From Immundisolibacter sp. (lineage in GTDB: Bacteria; Pseudomonadota; Gammaproteobacteria; Immundisolibacterales; Immundisolibacteraceae): DNA of 64,000 nt. This document shows, piece after piece, positions 36,034 to 44,020 of the stretch (within the stretch, counting starts at the first letter, position 1; each line of letters begins with the position of its first letter). Under the pieces are notes generated by a model that was not told the DNA's origin, did not search any database, and was given only the letters and a program-made list of their open reading frames with translations. A program made the translations under genes and the position numbers. The stretch is from NCBI RefSeq assembly GCF_014359565.1, contig NZ_JACIZD010000002.1, positions 310,001 to 374,000 on the forward strand. Reading direction: 5' to 3'.

Positions 36034-36945
36034 TCAGGCGCGTCGCGACCAGGCCTCGCTGAGCACCAGCATCGCAACGGCACCGCCGATCAGCGCCAGC
36101 CCCCCGGTGTTGGTGGCCGACAGCGGCTCGCCCAGCCACCAGGCGCCGGCCAGCATGCCGACCAGCGGCGTTGCCAGCGAGCCGATGGACGTGGTCACCG
36201 CCGGCAGCGCGCGGGTAACGGTCAGCAGGATCCAGAAGCAGAACCCGCTGGTCAGCGGCCCGTTGTAGGCCAGGATGGCGATCGACTCGGGTGTCCAGCG
36301 AATCGCGGCATTCGGCTCGAACATGATGGCCAGCGGTGCCAGCAGCAGCACCGCCACGGTCTGCTGCCAGGGCAGCAGCGACAGGGACGTGCCGACCCAG
36401 CGGTGAGTGCGCACATGCACGATCTGCAGCGCCCACAGTGCGGCCCCGAACAGCAGCAGGCCATTGCCCAGCAGCACCCGCCGATCGCCCCAGTCGAAGC
36501 CGACCGGGTTGAACAGCACCGCCACGCCGGCCAGACCCAGCACGAAGCCGGCAATCTTGCCGCCGCTGAGACGCTCCTTGAGCACCCACACCGACAGCGG
36601 CAGCACCCACAACGGCGTGGTGTAGGCCAGGATCGCCGCCCGCCCGGAACCGACGAAGCGCAGCCCGAGGAGGCTCAGCACCATGAACGTGCCCATCTGG
36701 ATCAGGCCGATGCTGAGCACGATCGGCCAGTCCTGGCGCGCCGGCCGGCGCAGCTCGCCGGCCAGCGCGGCCACGGCAAACATGGTCACGGCCCCCAGCG
36801 CCATGCGCAGCAGGGCGAAGTGAAACGGCGGGAAGTAGTCCAGACCGACCTTCATCACCGGCCAGTTGACACCCCACAGCACGACCATCAGCACGAACAG
36901 GCCGGCGGCGGTGCGCGGCGACACCGCCGCGCTCGACTGCACCAT
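36034..36945 (-). CDS. EamA/DMT family transporter
   Basis: A 303-residue inner-membrane protein with ten predicted helices and two EamA repeats (LWGVNWPVMKVGLDYFPP near the start; ALWALQIVHVRTH at the second repeat). The family exports amino acids, metabolites or drugs. The ATG at 36945 overlaps the stop of the acyl-CoA dehydrogenase gene by one nucleotide (TGATG), which fixes the start and suggests co-transcription. The substrate is unknown. Confidence 0.88.
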   Translation of the reverse strand: MVQSSAAVSPRTAAGLFVLMVVLWGVNWPVMKVGLDYFPPFHFALLRMALGAVTMFAVAALAGELRRPARQDWPIVLSIGLIQMGTFMVLSLLGLRFVGSGRAAILAYTTPLWVLPLSVWVLKERLSGGKIAGFVLGLAGVAVLFNPVGFDWGDRRVLLGNGLLLFGAALWALQIVHVRTHRWVGTSLSLLPWQQTVAVLLLAPLAIMFEPNAAIRWTPESIAILAYNGPLTSGFCFWILLTVTRALPAVTTSIGSLATPLVGMLAGAWWLGEPLSATNTGGLALIGGAVAMLVLSEAWSRRA

Positions 36946-38075
36946 CAGCCGCTGGCCGCGATGAAGCGGTCCAGCGGCTGGCCGTTGTCGGCAAACCACA
37001 CCGGCAGCATCGTCAGGCGCTTGAAGTAATGCGCCACGTCGAGCTCGTCGGTGACGCCGATGCCGCCGTGCAGCTGCACCGCCGTCTGCCCGACCAGCCG
37101 ACCGGCCTCGGCGCAGAACTGGCGCGCCGCGGCCACCAGGCGCTGGCGTTCCGGCGCCGGGGAATCGGCCTTGAGCGCCGCCGCGAGCGTGATCGAGCGC
37201 GCCTGCTCGGTGGCCATGTACATGTCCACCAGCGCGTGCTGCAGCACCTGAAAGTCGCCGATCTTGCGCCCGAACTGCTCGCGCGTGCGCAGGTACTCGG
37301 CGGTACGGTCGATCAGCGCCTGCATGCAGCCGAGCGCCTCGGCGCAGCCGGCGATGGCGGCCACATCGAGCAGCCCGTCGAGCAGTGCAAAACCGCTTGT
37401 CGCCTCGCCCAGCAGCGCATCGTCGCCCAGCTCCACGCGGTCCAGCGTGATCTCGGCCGCCCGCAGGCCGTCGATGGTGGCGTAGCCGCGGCGCTTCACG
37501 CCGTAGGCCTTGGCCGGCACCAGGAACAGCCCGATGCCGCCCGGCGCATCGTGGGCGCCGTGGCTGCGCGCACTCACCACCAGCGTGTCGGCACTGGCGC
37601 CGTGCAGCACCACCGCCTTGCGGCCAGACAGCTGCCAGCCGCCGGTCACCTTCCTGGCCTGCGTCACCACGTGCAGCGCGCCCGGCCGGCCGCCGGTCTC
37701 GGTGCTGGCCAGGGCAAGCATGCGCGTGCCGGCCATCACGCCGGGCAGCACGGCCTCCTTTTGCGCCTGGCTGCCGCCGCGCTCCACGGCCAGCCCGCCC
37801 AGCACGGTGGCCAGGTACGGTTCCACCACCAGACCGCGGCCGAACACCTCGAACAGGATGGCCAGATCCGCCACCGTGCCGCCGAAGCCGCCGCTATCTT
37901 CCGCAAACGGCAGGCCGAGCCAGCCCAGCTCGGCGAAGGTCCGCCAGTGCGCCGGGCTGAAGCCGGGTTCGGCCGCGATGATCGCGCGGCGCTGCTCGAA
38001 GCCGTAGTCGCGCTCGACGAAGCGCTCGGCCTGTTCCTTCAGCAGTTGCTGGAATTCCGACAGGGCAAAGTCCAT
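36945..38075 (-). CDS. Acyl-CoA dehydrogenase, small-subunit type
   Basis: A 376-residue acyl-CoA dehydrogenase-fold protein. It keeps the C-terminal HGGIGVTDE segment near 338-346 and the REQFGRKIGDFQ stretch. Its FAD/substrate loop ASTETGGRPGA differs from the usual EPxAGSD. Such divergent proteins often pair with a second dehydrogenase as heteromers (PimD/PimC of pimeloyl-CoA breakdown, FadE pairs of sterol breakdown). The partner is probably the gene at 38152-39339, 76 nt upstream on the same strand. Confidence 0.86.
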   Translation of the reverse strand: MDFALSEFQQLLKEQAERFVERDYGFEQRRAIIAAEPGFSPAHWRTFAELGWLGLPFAEDSGGFGGTVADLAILFEVFGRGLVVEPYLATVLGGLAVERGGSQAQKEAVLPGVMAGTRMLALASTETGGRPGALHVVTQARKVTGGWQLSGRKAVVLHGASADTLVVSARSHGAHDAPGGIGLFLVPAKAYGVKRRGYATIDGLRAAEITLDRVELGDDALLGEATSGFALLDGLLDVAAIAGCAEALGCMQALIDRTAEYLRTREQFGRKIGDFQVLQHALVDMYMATEQARSITLAAALKADSPAPERQRLVAAARQFCAEAGRLVGQTAVQLHGGIGVTDELDVAHYFKRLTMLPVWFADNGQPLDRFIAASG

Positions 38076-38151
38076 GACTGATGCTTCCGTTTGATGCGCC
38101 TGAACATTCCGTGCCTGGAATTTTCAGGCTCGCTGCGGCGCGGGACAGCCC

Positions 38152-39339
38152 TTACAGGCCGAACACCGCCTTGGCGATGATGTTCTTCTGGATCTCGTTC
38201 GAGCCGCCGTAGATGGAGGTCTTGCGGGCGTCGAAGTAGCTCGCCGCCAGCGGCGCCGCATAGTCGGAACCGATGGGCGGCTCATCGCCCCCCCAGCCGT
38301 GCTTGAGCACCGCGACGTCGTACGGCAGCGCATACGGCCCCACCGCCTGCATCAGCAGTTCCGTGATGGCCTGCTGGATTTGCGTGCCGCGCACCTTGAG
38401 CAAGGACGCCTGCGGCCCCGGCGCGTGACCGGCGGCTTCTTCCCACAGCGCGCGCAGGTCCGTGTACTCCAGCGCCAGCAGATCGATTTCGATCCGCGCC
38501 AGCTGGTCCGCGAAACGCGGATCGACCAGCAGCCGGCGCTCGGCAGCGATACGCTTCAGGCGCCGCAGCTGCTGCTTGCTGCGCGCCACGCCGGCAATGT
38601 TGCTGCGCTCGTGCCCGAGCAGGAACTTGGCGATGGTCCAGCCCTGGCCCTCGCCGCCGACCAGACAGTCGGCCGGCACGAACACATCCTCCAGGAACAC
38701 CTGGTTGACCACATGCAGGCCGTCGATGGTGATGATCGGGCGCACGCTAACGCCCTTGCTGTGCATGTCGATCAGCAGAAAGGAAATGCCCTCCTGCTTC
38801 TTGCCGGTACTTGCGGTGCGCACCAACGCGAACATCCAGTTGGCGTAATGGGCGTAGGTGGTCCACATTTTGGTGCCGTTGACCCGGTAGCCGCCGTCCA
38901 CCGGCTCGGCGCGCGTGCGCAGCGAGGCCAGATCGGAGCCGGCACCCGGCTCCGAGTAGCCCTGGCACCACCAGTCCTCGGAGGACAGGATGCGCGGCAG
39001 GAAACGCTGCTGCTGGGCCGGCGACCCAAAGGCCATCAGCACCGGCGCCAGCATCTTGAGGCCGAACGGCATGATGCGCGGCGTGTCCGCGGCCGCCAGC
39101 TCGTCCTCGAAAATGTAGCGGCGCGTCGCCGACCAGCCGCAGCCGCCGTGCTCCACCGGCCACGACGGCGCGATCCAGCCCTTGAGGTACAGCAGGCGCT
39201 GGAAGCGCACGTAATCGTCCTTGCCCAACGCCAGCCCCAGCTCCACCTTGCGGCGGATGTCGGCCGGGTACTGCGTCGCAAGAAACTCGCGCACCTGGGC
39301 GCGAAAGGCTTCGTCCTCGGGCGAGAAATCCAGATCCAT
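38152..39339 (-). CDS. Acyl-CoA dehydrogenase, large-subunit type
   Basis: A 395-residue dehydrogenase resembling PimC. It has WCQGYSEPGAGSDLASL near 123-139 for FAD and substrate contact, NGTKMWTTYAH, and the terminal YGGSNEIQKNIIAKAVFGL. It lacks a Glu at the YEGT position, as is normal for this subgroup, whose base lies elsewhere or in the partner subunit. It is the first gene of a three-gene unit with the small-subunit dehydrogenase and the EamA transporter. The acyl-CoA substrate (dicarboxylic, branched or alicyclic) is unknown. Confidence 0.9.
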   Translation of the reverse strand: MDLDFSPEDEAFRAQVREFLATQYPADIRRKVELGLALGKDDYVRFQRLLYLKGWIAPSWPVEHGGCGWSATRRYIFEDELAAADTPRIMPFGLKMLAPVLMAFGSPAQQQRFLPRILSSEDWWCQGYSEPGAGSDLASLRTRAEPVDGGYRVNGTKMWTTYAHYANWMFALVRTASTGKKQEGISFLLIDMHSKGVSVRPIITIDGLHVVNQVFLEDVFVPADCLVGGEGQGWTIAKFLLGHERSNIAGVARSKQQLRRLKRIAAERRLLVDPRFADQLARIEIDLLALEYTDLRALWEEAAGHAPGPQASLLKVRGTQIQQAITELLMQAVGPYALPYDVAVLKHGWGGDEPPIGSDYAAPLAASYFDARKTSIYGGSNEIQKNIIAKAVFGL

Positions 39340-39460
39340 GCCACTCCTCCTTGCGGTGACCGCGCGCGGCCCGCCGGGTCGCTGCCGGATTGTAGTGGCT
39401 GGTGCCGCCGATAGCCTCAGCGGAAGGACGCTTGCTTGATTGGGAGCGGGGCTCGCGCGA

Positions 39461-39781
39461 TCAGTCGCCCGCGGTCAGATCGTCCAGAAACTCCGACCCC
39501 GGCACCACGCAGGTCACGAGCAGCTGCTCGCGTGCGCGCGTGGCCGCAACGTACAGCAGGTGCCGTTCCGTGCTGTAGACCTCTTCGAGGTCGGCACCGT
39601 CGGCGATCGACTCGATGCGCTGCTGGAGCGGAATCACCTCGTCGTCGCAGGCCATCACGGCCACCGCCCGAAACTCCAGACCTTTGGCCAGCGGCATTGT
39701 GCACAGCGCGGCGAAGCCCGCTTGCGTATCGACGCGCTCGTCGAGCTCACGCCAGGGTATCTGCGCCGCCGCCAGCGCTGC
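39461..39781 (-). pseudogene. C-terminal remnant of a UvrD-like helicase
   Basis: About 105 codons match the end of superfamily 1 helicases: motif V-like LAKGLEFRAVAVMACDD and motif VI-like ERHLLYVAATRARE, then a short tail and stop. The motor domains are missing. Homology ends near 39781, close to where base composition changes, so the gene was cut by the arrival of the island at 39.8-43.9 kb or by a nearby deletion. The codons extending to 39853 are not helicase-like. Confidence 0.75.
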
Positions 39782-39825
39782 CGAGCGAAGCGAGGCCCGT
39801 CCGAATGGACTTCGTACTGCTCTTG

Positions 39826-40056
39826 CTATTGTCGCGGTGGGATATCCTTCCACTTAATGCGCTCATTTTCTGTTGACTCGAATCGCTCCGGGAGCTGCGG
39901 GTTTTGCTCCCGCAGCAGACCGCGCTTCTTTATCGATGGCAAATAGGTAAAGTAGCGAAATCCAAAGGGTAGCGTAATCGCTATCCACTTCCTACCGTTT
40001 GGTGAAACACCAACTCGGAATCCCCGAAGTCCCCAACTCAAACCTTGCCTTAACAT
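39826..40056 (-). CDS. Small unknown protein at the end of the Ubl operon
   Basis: A 76-residue basic protein, last in the operon and overlapping the JAMM gene by 7 nt. The first half reads as short beta strands (GFRVGVSPNGRKWIAITLPF), faintly like DUF4236-type proteins; the second half is polar and charged. There is no membrane helix and no cysteine pair. It has not been recognised. It could be a substrate, a regulator or a leftover of the insertion. The overlap and matching base composition argue that it is a real gene of this operon. Confidence 0.55.
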   Translation of the reverse strand: MLRQGLSWGLRGFRVGVSPNGRKWIAITLPFGFRYFTYLPSIKKRGLLREQNPQLPERFESTENERIKWKDIPPRQ

Positions 40057-40646
40057 AGCAATAACTCGGGGAGTGCAGCGTCGCTCTTGATCGTGACAAC
40101 GTGCCGCTCCTCCACCTCCGCAGAGTTCGGCCCGATGAAGTAGGCATGATCGTCCCTTATCGGGTCGATGACATACCCGAGAGAATATACATTTGGGAAA
40201 AAGCTTCGCTGCGTAGCGCGGTCAGTTCCGCTAAAGAACGCACCGAGATTGGGGTGGCTGTGAAACCATCCCACTACCAATAGCCCGGCGTCCTTCCTCG
40301 GCAAAGCAGACGTCCAAACAGACGGATTCATATGCAACGAGACGCTAGTGCCCTCGTAGTTCTCCGATGGAACGGCCTCGATAACACAGATGATGGGAAA
40401 CGGCATCGCTTCGCTGAGACGGCTGTTCGGCGCTGCTGCTGTGCCAAGCAGCAGCCCACCGCTTTCCTCGCGCCTTGTCGCAACGTGAGTGCGTATGGCC
40501 CGTCTGGCATCATCTGTAAACAGGACGAGCGGAGCTTGGGACAGCACTTGAGTAGCAAATAGTGCATCTAACAACGGCAGGCGGCTTAGCACCGTCGCAA
40601 GGTCACGCGGCTTGGCATCCGGTTCCACTGCCTTCCACTGAATCAT
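40050..40646 (-). CDS. JAMM/MPN isopeptidase (deubiquitinase-like)
   Basis: A 198-residue zinc metalloprotease of the JAB/MPN family. The JAMM set is complete: E61 (ESGGLLLG), H129 and H131 in WFHSHPNLG, S139 and D142 in FSGTD. In ubiquitin-like systems this enzyme trims the Ubl C-terminus or removes it from targets. The Ubl gene here already ends in glycine, so removal from conjugates may be its main job; that is inference. It overlaps the E2-like gene by 4 nt. Confidence 0.92.
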   Translation of the reverse strand: MIQWKAVEPDAKPRDLATVLSRLPLLDALFATQVLSQAPLVLFTDDARRAIRTHVATRREESGGLLLGTAAAPNSRLSEAMPFPIICVIEAVPSENYEGTSVSLHMNPSVWTSALPRKDAGLLVVGWFHSHPNLGAFFSGTDRATQRSFFPNVYSLGYVIDPIRDDHAYFIGPNSAEVEERHVVTIKSDAALPELLLC

Positions 40647-41296
40647 GTGTTAACTGAAAAGGAATGCTTACATGCCGGGCAGGAAACACTGCCGCTTCTA
40701 CCGCTGGGCAACCGCAGCTTCGTCTGGCACTTTGGGCACGGTACGATGACCCGCCCGTCTGGTGACGCTGGCGGAGCCCCTGACATGTCGGTCCATTTCA
40801 TTGATGGGCCGCGCTTGGCTCCCGCCATTGGAAGCGTGTCAGTCGGGAAGTCAGCTGGGTGCTTCAACCGTGCGCGAATGTACCAACGGGCCGCCTCTCC
40901 GTTTGCAGCCGATGACGTGTTCACGATTGACTCGTCGAAAGCAAGAATCTTGAACAACCGCTGCGCCAATAAGTCAAGATATTCTGTGGCCAACCATTTT
41001 GAGCCAAGGCAGACACGACCGCTCATATAGACATTCGGGTTAAAAACCTTGGTGCTGATGGAGACAGAAGGTTCCTCAAAAGGGTAGCGGACACCGAGTT
41101 GGATAGTCGCGTCTACTTCCTGAAGCGCGTTCGATGGAAAGCTGTCGTCGCCAGCAGTGCGCACCGTGAGCCTCAGCTGTATCCGTGAGACTGGAATGCC
41201 TGATACTCGCGTGACCCGTATTCTGCCACCGGTAAGCTGTTCCAAGCTCTTGAGTTTCGCGACGTCCTCGTCGCGGCGGGCATTAAACGCACTCAT
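40643..41296 (-). CDS. E2-like ubiquitin-conjugating enzyme with C-terminal zinc ribbon
   Basis: A 217-residue protein. Residues 1-145 have the E2 fold pattern: YPFEEPSV (71-78), the HPN-like FNPNVY (85-90), and GRVCLGSKW with the catalytic Cys96, followed by the long LDLLAQRLFKIL helix. Residues 185-215 form a zinc ribbon (C187, C190, C206, C209) after a proline- and glycine-rich linker. A zinc ribbon could hold the target or the E1. The ATG at 41296 has AAGGA upstream inside the end of the Ubl gene; a TTG at 41320 is an alternative. It would carry the Ubl as a thioester and pass it to targets. Confidence 0.9.
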   Translation of the reverse strand: MSAFNARRDEDVAKLKSLEQLTGGRIRVTRVSGIPVSRIQLRLTVRTAGDDSFPSNALQEVDATIQLGVRYPFEEPSVSISTKVFNPNVYMSGRVCLGSKWLATEYLDLLAQRLFKILAFDESIVNTSSAANGEAARWYIRARLKHPADFPTDTLPMAGAKRGPSMKWTDMSGAPPASPDGRVIVPCPKCQTKLRLPSGRSGSVSCPACKHSFSVNT

Positions 41297-41303
41297 TGCC
41301 GAA

Positions 41304-41561
41304 CTATCCTTGGCCAGCAACGAGAACTGGCTGAACCTCTAGAACGTCGCCGTTCTGCACGCCTTGCGCCTCCAGGCTGCTTGCAGGCTGGACAGATTTT
41401 GTCGTGCGCGTGTTCACCAGCGAGTAATCGATGTCCTTAGGCAGAGACCAGTTGTCAACCGCAGCTTGAATGACGTCTGCCCCGGTATGTGAAACAGGGA
41501 GCGTTACCTCCGCTTTCCGTGCCTGGTCAGCCGTGCGAATGATTACGTTTATGTCAGTCAT
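41304..41561 (-). CDS. Ubiquitin-like beta-grasp protein
   Basis: An 85-residue protein, compact and without membrane segments. The strand/helix pattern (INVIIRTADQ, VTLPVSHTGADVIQAAVDNW, YSLVNTRT, then GVQNGDVLEVQPV) fits the beta-grasp fold of ubiquitin-like proteins. It ends AGQG, giving the exposed C-terminal glycine needed for adenylation by the E1. It is a single domain, unlike the tandem-fold Ubl of BIL systems. The ATG at 41561 has GGAGAG upstream, within the E1 gene, and overlaps it by 8 nt. The assignment relies on pattern, length, terminal glycine and position between E1 and E2. Confidence 0.85.
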   Translation of the reverse strand: MTDINVIIRTADQARKAEVTLPVSHTGADVIQAAVDNWSLPKDIDYSLVNTRTTKSVQPASSLEAQGVQNGDVLEVQPVLVAGQG

Positions 41562-42687
41562 GGTCTCTCTCCATAAGCTCAACAATCACCTGCGTGCCCT
41601 CGTGAACAAAGAATGCAAACTTTCCTGGAAGCGGACGCCCGCTAAATCTTTCCATCAACTCGCTTACCGTGAACTGCTCACGAATTACTGCGAGGCGCTG
41701 CTTCAACCCGCAATTACTGCACATCGCGTGGGACTCATCGTAATTCGCTGCCAAATCGAAGACCGGAACACTAGGTCTGGATGAGCAGGTGGCACAGTGC
41801 GGTGTCTCCCATGAAACGAGAATGGGGTCACTGCACGTAACGGTTAGATCCGAAGCCGGCTGTGGCCAAGGAAGGCCGCTAGTGATGATCCGCTGAGCTT
41901 GAAGAATCGTCCGCCTCGGGAAGTGAGTGGCGCAACACGGGCAAGCCGGGTTCCTCGGCAGGATCGCCTTAGAGACATTGCTGGTGATAGTGTCCAGAAA
42001 CACACGTCGAGCGCCACCTTCCATATCGTCTCGAAACGAATACAGAAGCAATGATGTAGCCATTGCTCCAGCGTAGCTTGCCGTGATGGCGGTAGTAGGA
42101 ATTTTCCTTTCCTCATATGCCACCTTGCGAAGCCATCCACACGAGTAGCGGTCGGCCACTCGCTGGTAGGTTGAGGGTGGGAGGTTGCATTCAAAGCAGG
42201 CCGAGTCAGAATCTCGCATGAATGGAAAGATCTCGGCTGACGCAAATCTCGAATCAATGCCCGCATTGATGAGATCAACGCCGAGCAAGCTACACAGGCG
42301 ATTGATGCGGAAGCGAGCGTCGAAGTTGTCTACGCAGGAAAAGACGACGGATGATTCCTGTAGCTGACCAAAGCTGATTCGGTCCCAGAAGTCACCGACG
42401 ATAGCTTCCACGCGACATGCGGGGTCGAGGCGTTGCGCTGCTTCCGCAGCAGCCTCTGCCTTGTTCCTTCCAACGTCCCCTTCGGTGAATAGCACGCTTC
42501 GGGTTAGGTTGTGGATCTCAATTCGATCGAAATCCACAATGCGAATCGCTCCGACGCCCAGGAGGACAAGGTTCTTGATAACCTCGTTTCCTACAGCTCC
42601 GGCACCGACGACCAGGATGTTCAGGCTTTTCACCAGTTCTTGGTCAAACCAGTCGATGAGGTTGTGGCGAAGGTAACGGTCAGTCAT
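41554..42687 (-). CDS. E1-like Ubl-activating enzyme (ThiF/MoeB fold) with extra zinc ribbon
   Basis: A 377-residue adenylating enzyme. The Rossmann motif VGAGAVGNE (27-35), the arginine in LTRSVLF (R63), K76 and the acidic SCVDNFDARF (117-126) match ThiF/E1 proteins. The zinc site is formed by C164/C167 and C249/C251/C252. A second zinc ribbon (C298, C301, C323, C326) sits in the C-terminal 90 residues, which are extra to ThiF. A candidate thioester cysteine is C183 (YSCGW). It would activate the glycine end of the neighbouring Ubl with ATP and pass it to the E2. It overlaps the J-domain gene by 4 nt. Confidence 0.93.
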   Translation of the reverse strand: MTDRYLRHNLIDWFDQELVKSLNILVVGAGAVGNEVIKNLVLLGVGAIRIVDFDRIEIHNLTRSVLFTEGDVGRNKAEAAAEAAQRLDPACRVEAIVGDFWDRISFGQLQESSVVFSCVDNFDARFRINRLCSLLGVDLINAGIDSRFASAEIFPFMRDSDSACFECNLPPSTYQRVADRYSCGWLRKVAYEERKIPTTAITASYAGAMATSLLLYSFRDDMEGGARRVFLDTITSNVSKAILPRNPACPCCATHFPRRTILQAQRIITSGLPWPQPASDLTVTCSDPILVSWETPHCATCSSRPSVPVFDLAANYDESHAMCSNCGLKQRLAVIREQFTVSELMERFSGRPLPGKFAFFVHEGTQVIVELMERDHD

Positions 42688-42938
42688 GTTCCCCTCATGG
42701 CGCGGATGCGGCCGTACGCTTCGTTGACAATTTTGACCACCTCCTGTGCATGGGCGCGCATAAAATCGCTTTGCTTGTCGGGGTGGTATGTGCGAACCAG
42801 CTTGCGGTAAGCCATCTTCAGTTCATCATCGGAAGCCGAGGAGGACAGACCGAGTATAGCGTAAGGATCCTGCGCAAGCTTCGCGCGCAGTTCAGCTACC
42901 CGATCGTTGTACTGTCGTGGAATCTCGCGCCACTTCAT
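42684..42938 (-). CDS. J-domain protein
   Basis: An 84-residue protein that is little more than a J domain. It has YAILGL near 26-31, the helix AYRKLVRT and the essential HPD motif at 52-54 followed by K, then VVKIVNEAYGRI. J domains recruit and stimulate Hsp70 (DnaK). There is no Gly/Phe or substrate-binding region, so any specificity must come from the first 20 residues or from partners. It overlaps both neighbours by 4 nt in the Ubl operon. Its link to protein tagging is inference. Confidence 0.9.
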   Translation of the reverse strand: MKWREIPRQYNDRVAELRAKLAQDPYAILGLSSSASDDELKMAYRKLVRTYHPDKQSDFMRAHAQEVVKIVNEAYGRIRAMRGT

Positions 42939-43693
42939 GGCTCGACTCGCACAATCATAGCTGGATCGTTAACGATGATCTCTGGGCCGAACACCGCATG
43001 ATGAATTAGCAATCCACGAATCGTCAGCGTTTTTCCCTTGTAGCTTCGCAGCACAGCTTCTCCACCGAGCTTCCGCACGCCACCCTTGAACGCAACCATC
43101 TTGAAGCCCTTGGTCCAAGATGCATTCTCGAACATCACAGCATAGTCGACTCCCTTGCTGCTTTGCTTCACGTCATGAACTAGGCCTGTGAATGTGATGA
43201 CATGCCCGATATGTTGCCGGTAGTTCTTGAGTGTTACCGCGTCAGGTGTGTAGTTTCGCGCCTTGGCATGAGCTTGGCCTTTGCCGTGCTCTACGATCTG
43301 CGTGCTGCCACAAACCATGCAACGAGAGGAATTCGCCTCGCGAAGCACCGCGATGCTTGCCGCTTGATAGAAGACATGGCAGCTAACGCACTCAAAAATC
43401 GCCTGAGTGAGGTCGAGGCGCCTCCCGGTGAAAGCGTCGTTGATGTCTTTTAGGTCAGACGCCTCACGTGCCCCGGACTTTGAAGGCGTAAAATTGATCG
43501 GTCTGGTCGCGTTGTGGTTCGCCGGGCGGTACGTGTGCGGCGTCGAAGGTTTGGTTCGAACGGCAGCGGGCGGAGGGGGCCGGGCATCAGAGGTCGAGCT
43601 GACCCCGAAGAGGTCCTTGATCCAGCCGATCACTGTCGCGAGGCCGCCGCCGAAAATGAGCCACATAACAGCAATGACAACGAGAAACTCCAC
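42935..43693 (-). CDS. Membrane-anchored zinc-ribbon protein with OB-like C-terminal domain
   Basis: First gene of the Ubl operon, 252 residues. One N-terminal membrane helix (3-25) is followed by a proline-rich linker (37-75), a zinc ribbon (C102, C105, C125, C128), and a C-terminal beta-rich region (151-250). That region has the strand order of a nucleic-acid-binding OB fold (HVITFTGLVHDV, YAVMFENAS, KTLTIRGLLIHH, EIIVNDPAMIV). I do not recognise a named family. A membrane-tethered sensor or target for the conjugation system is possible. The promoter should lie in 43694-43990, partly inside the IS5 remnant. Confidence 0.7.
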   Translation of the reverse strand: MEFLVVIAVMWLIFGGGLATVIGWIKDLFGVSSTSDARPPPPAAVRTKPSTPHTYRPANHNATRPINFTPSKSGAREASDLKDINDAFTGRRLDLTQAIFECVSCHVFYQAASIAVLREANSSRCMVCGSTQIVEHGKGQAHAKARNYTPDAVTLKNYRQHIGHVITFTGLVHDVKQSSKGVDYAVMFENASWTKGFKMVAFKGGVRKLGGEAVLRSYKGKTLTIRGLLIHHAVFGPEIIVNDPAMIVRVEP

Positions 43694-43707
43694 CGCGGTT
43701 GCCCCAA

Positions 43708-43920
43708 CTACCGCTGCATGAAGTAGATACGCGGCATCACACCTAACGCCATGGGCTGGCCGCCGTGGCGGCCAGCCTTCGGGTAGTGTGGTTCGATGAC
43801 CGCCTCCAACGCCACCCAGGGTACCACGCGCTCCATCTCAGCGAGGAATGTCTCGCGCCGGGTCCGCTTTTTCGTGGCCGCAAACGCCAGCCCTTCAAAC
43901 AATGTTTGCTTCACCTGCAT
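43708..43920 (-). mobile_element. N-terminal fragment of an IS5-family transposase
   Basis: Seventy codons match the start of IS5-type transposases (MQVKQTLFEGLAFAATKKRTR, then EMERVVPWVALEAVIEPHYPK and GVMPRIYFMQR). The normal continuation after MQRW is replaced by a TAG stop and unrelated sequence, so the element is truncated at the island edge. No inverted repeats could be recognised with confidence. It marks the upstream border of the Ubl operon. The 100 nt to the next remnant hold nothing else. Confidence 0.8.
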
Positions 43921-44020
43921 CGCCCCCGTCTCAGTAGCTGAATCGTACCTCGACACCGATTCGTTCATAGGTTCCAAAAGGAGTATTCGTATGGGAAAAA
44001 ACCGCTCTGCATAGCCTGTC

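Noticed and set aside
43708-43920. An active insertion sequence
   Set aside because: Only the first 70 codons of the transposase remain, and it ends at a stop codon before the catalytic domain.
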